Assembly: GCF_021026345.1 (NCBI RefSeq)
Contig: NZ_JAJNCZ010000005.1
Span: 186,001 to 250,000, forward strand
Length of the DNA stretch: 64,000 nt
Direction: 5' to 3'
Source: Rhizobium sp. GN54
Lineage (GTDB): Bacteria; Pseudomonadota; Alphaproteobacteria; Rhizobiales; Rhizobiaceae
Under the pieces are notes generated by a model. That model had not been told where the DNA came from, ran no database searches, and worked only from the letters and a program-made list of their open reading frames with translations. The position numbers and the translations under genes were made by a program. The first letter of the stretch is position 1, and every line of letters begins with the position of its first letter. Positions 62,813 to 64,000 of the stretch are shown here, piece after piece.

Positions 62813-62832
62813 GTTTGGAAGGCAATGATCCG

Positions 62833-64000
62833 ATGAGCAAGTCCTGGCGCCCGGCTACCCAACTCGTCCACGGTGGCACCACGCGTTCGCAGCATGCCGA
62901 AACCTCCGAAGCAATCTTCCTGACGCAGGGTTTCGTCTATGAGAGTTCCGAGGCCGCCGAAGCGCGCTTCAAGGGCGAGACCGACGGCTTCATCTATGCC
63001 CGATACGGCAGCCCGACCAACGACATGTTCGAGCGCCGCATGTGCCTGCTCGAAGGCGCCGAGGAAGGCCGCGCGATGGCTTCCGGCATGGCCGCCGTCG
63101 CAGCCGCGATCCTCTGCCAGGTCAAGGCCGGTGACCACATCGTCGCCGCGCGTGCGCTGTTCGGTTCCTGCCGCTGGGTGGTCGAGACGCTGGCGCCGCG
63201 CTACGGCGTCGAATGCACGCTCGTCGACGGTCGCAACCTCGCCAACTGGGAAAAGGCGATCCGCAAGAACACCAAGGTGTTCTTCCTCGAAAGCCCGACC
63301 AACCCGACGCTGGAGGTGGTCGACATCGCCGGCGTGGCAAGGCTGGCAAACCAGATCGGCGCCAAGGTGGTGGTCGACAACGTTTTCGCCACCCCGCTCT
63401 ACCAGAAGCCGCTGGAACTCGGCGCCCATGTCGTCGTCTATTCGGCGACCAAGCACATCGACGGCCAGGGTCGCTGCCTCGGCGGCATCGTGCTCTCCGA
63501 CAAGGAGTGGATCGAGGAAAGCCTGCAGGACTATTTCCGCCACACCGGGCCCGCCATGTCGCCGTTCAACGCCTGGACGCTTCTGAAGGGCATCGAGACG
63601 CTGCCGCTGCGCGTCAGGCAGCAGACGGAGAACGCCTCGAAGATCGCCGATTTCCTCGCCGGCCACCCCAAGGTCGATCAGGTGATCTATCCCGGCCGCA
63701 AGGACCATCCGCAGGCCGATATCGTCGCCAAGCAGATGTCGGGCGGCTCGACGCTCGTCTGCCTTCACCTGAAGGGTGGCAAGGAGGCGGCATTCGCGCT
63801 GCAGAACGCGCTGGAGATCGTCGAGATCTCCAACAATCTCGGCGACGCCAAGAGCCTGATCACCCATCCGGGCACCACGACGCACAAGAACCTGACCGAC
63901 GAGGCCCGCACCGAACTCGGCATCTCGCCCGGCACCCTCAGGCTGTCGGCGGGCATCGAGGACGGCGAGGATCTGCTGGCCGACTTCGCCCAGGCCCTGG
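62833..64000 (+). CDS. metZ: O-succinylhomoserine sulfhydrylase (cut by window end)
   Basis: This PLP enzyme makes homocysteine from O-succinylhomoserine and sulfide in methionine synthesis. About 389 codons are present and the end is missing, probably by few residues. The start MSKSWRPATQLVHGGTTRS is standard. YARYGSPTNDMFERRM binds PLP phosphate and the Schiff-base Lys is K207 in YSATKHIDGQGRCLGG. SGGSTLVCLHLKGG and LGDAKSLITHPGTTTH complete the Cys/Met metabolism family. GGAAGG lies 10 bases before the ATG. An out-of-frame ATG 8 bases earlier ends at once in TGA. Expression is under the SAM-II riboswitch. Confidence 0.95.
   Translation, partial: MSKSWRPATQLVHGGTTRSQHAETSEAIFLTQGFVYESSEAAEARFKGETDGFIYARYGSPTNDMFERRMCLLEGAEEGRAMASGMAAVAAAILCQVKAGDHIVAARALFGSCRWVVETLAPRYGVECTLVDGRNLANWEKAIRKNTKVFFLESPTNPTLEVVDIAGVARLANQIGAKVVVDNVFATPLYQKPLELGAHVVVYSATKHIDGQGRCLGGIVLSDKEWIEESLQDYFRHTGPAMSPFNAWTLLKGIETLPLRVRQQTENASKIADFLAGHPKVDQVIYPGRKDHPQADIVAKQMSGGSTLVCLHLKGGKEAAFALQNALEIVEISNNLGDAKSLITHPGTTTHKNLTDEARTELGISPGTLRLSAGIEDGEDLLADFAQAL

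Overview
This window looks like chromosomal DNA from an alphaproteobacterium of the order Rhizobiales, most likely Rhizobiaceae (Rhizobium, Ensifer or Shinella type). The evidence is uniformly high G+C coding sequence, a PodJ-type polarity protein, a double-length dCTP deaminase next to metZ with a SAM-II riboswitch, Alg13/Alg14-type PssD/PssE proteins, and palindromic repeats of the kind scattered through rhizobial genomes. No plasmid, phage or transposase genes are visible. Both ends of the window cut genes: a sensor kinase at the left and metZ at the right.

Layout. 1-7 kb: hybrid sensor kinase and LuxR-type regulator (convergent), DUF952 protein plus pyrD, a CAP-domain lipoprotein with a small membrane protein, a TPR methyltransferase, a YitT-type membrane protein, and an Rrf2 regulator with an AhpD-like protein. 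7.7-11 kb: Lhr-type helicase and PdeM phosphoesterase. 11-14 kb: RibD-like reductase divergent from an HxlR regulator, then TauE/SafE exporter with a TIGR02186-type protein. 14.4-18.2 kb: podJ. 18.6-24.3 kb: a beta-oxidation gene set (acyl-CoA dehydrogenase, thiolase, FadJ-type multienzyme) behind a perfect operator-like palindrome and interrupted by two palindromic repeats. 24.3-37.4 kb: small membrane and lipoproteins, a Tim44-like protein, a second acyl-CoA dehydrogenase with divergent HxlR/SCP2 regulator, an EF-hand protein, two DMT exporters, a LexA-like S24 repressor, a nuclease-like protein, TerB, a periplasmic binding protein, and a membrane GT2 glycosyltransferase with an N-terminal MshEN-like region. 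A tRNA-Gly(CCC) lies at 37.5 kb.

37.9-58 kb is the accessory-looking part, with a visibly lower and less even G+C content. It starts with an RTX calcium-binding secreted protein. A minus-strand set follows: an Asp2-like hydrolase, a GT2+GT4 fusion, a coiled-coil protein, fcl and gmd. A plus-strand set diverges from gmd: coiled-coil protein, FkbM-like methyltransferase with a coiled-coil tail, sulfotransferase, and a 1261-residue glycosyltransferase with three catalytic modules. Next come a GT10-type fucosyltransferase, a SAM methyltransferase, a hexapeptide acetyltransferase, and the frameshifted remains of methyltransferase genes. Together these predict synthesis of GDP-L-fucose and assembly of a fucosylated glycan that may be sulfated, methylated or acetylated. 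No flippase, polymerase or ABC glycan exporter is in the window, so the route to the surface and the acceptor are unknown.

58.5-61.5 kb returns to typical base composition with pssD-pssE, a Gfo/Idh dehydrogenase and an unclassified TIM-barrel-like protein. 61.5-64 kb carries dcd and, divergently, metZ behind a SAM-II riboswitch followed by a terminator/antiterminator pair.
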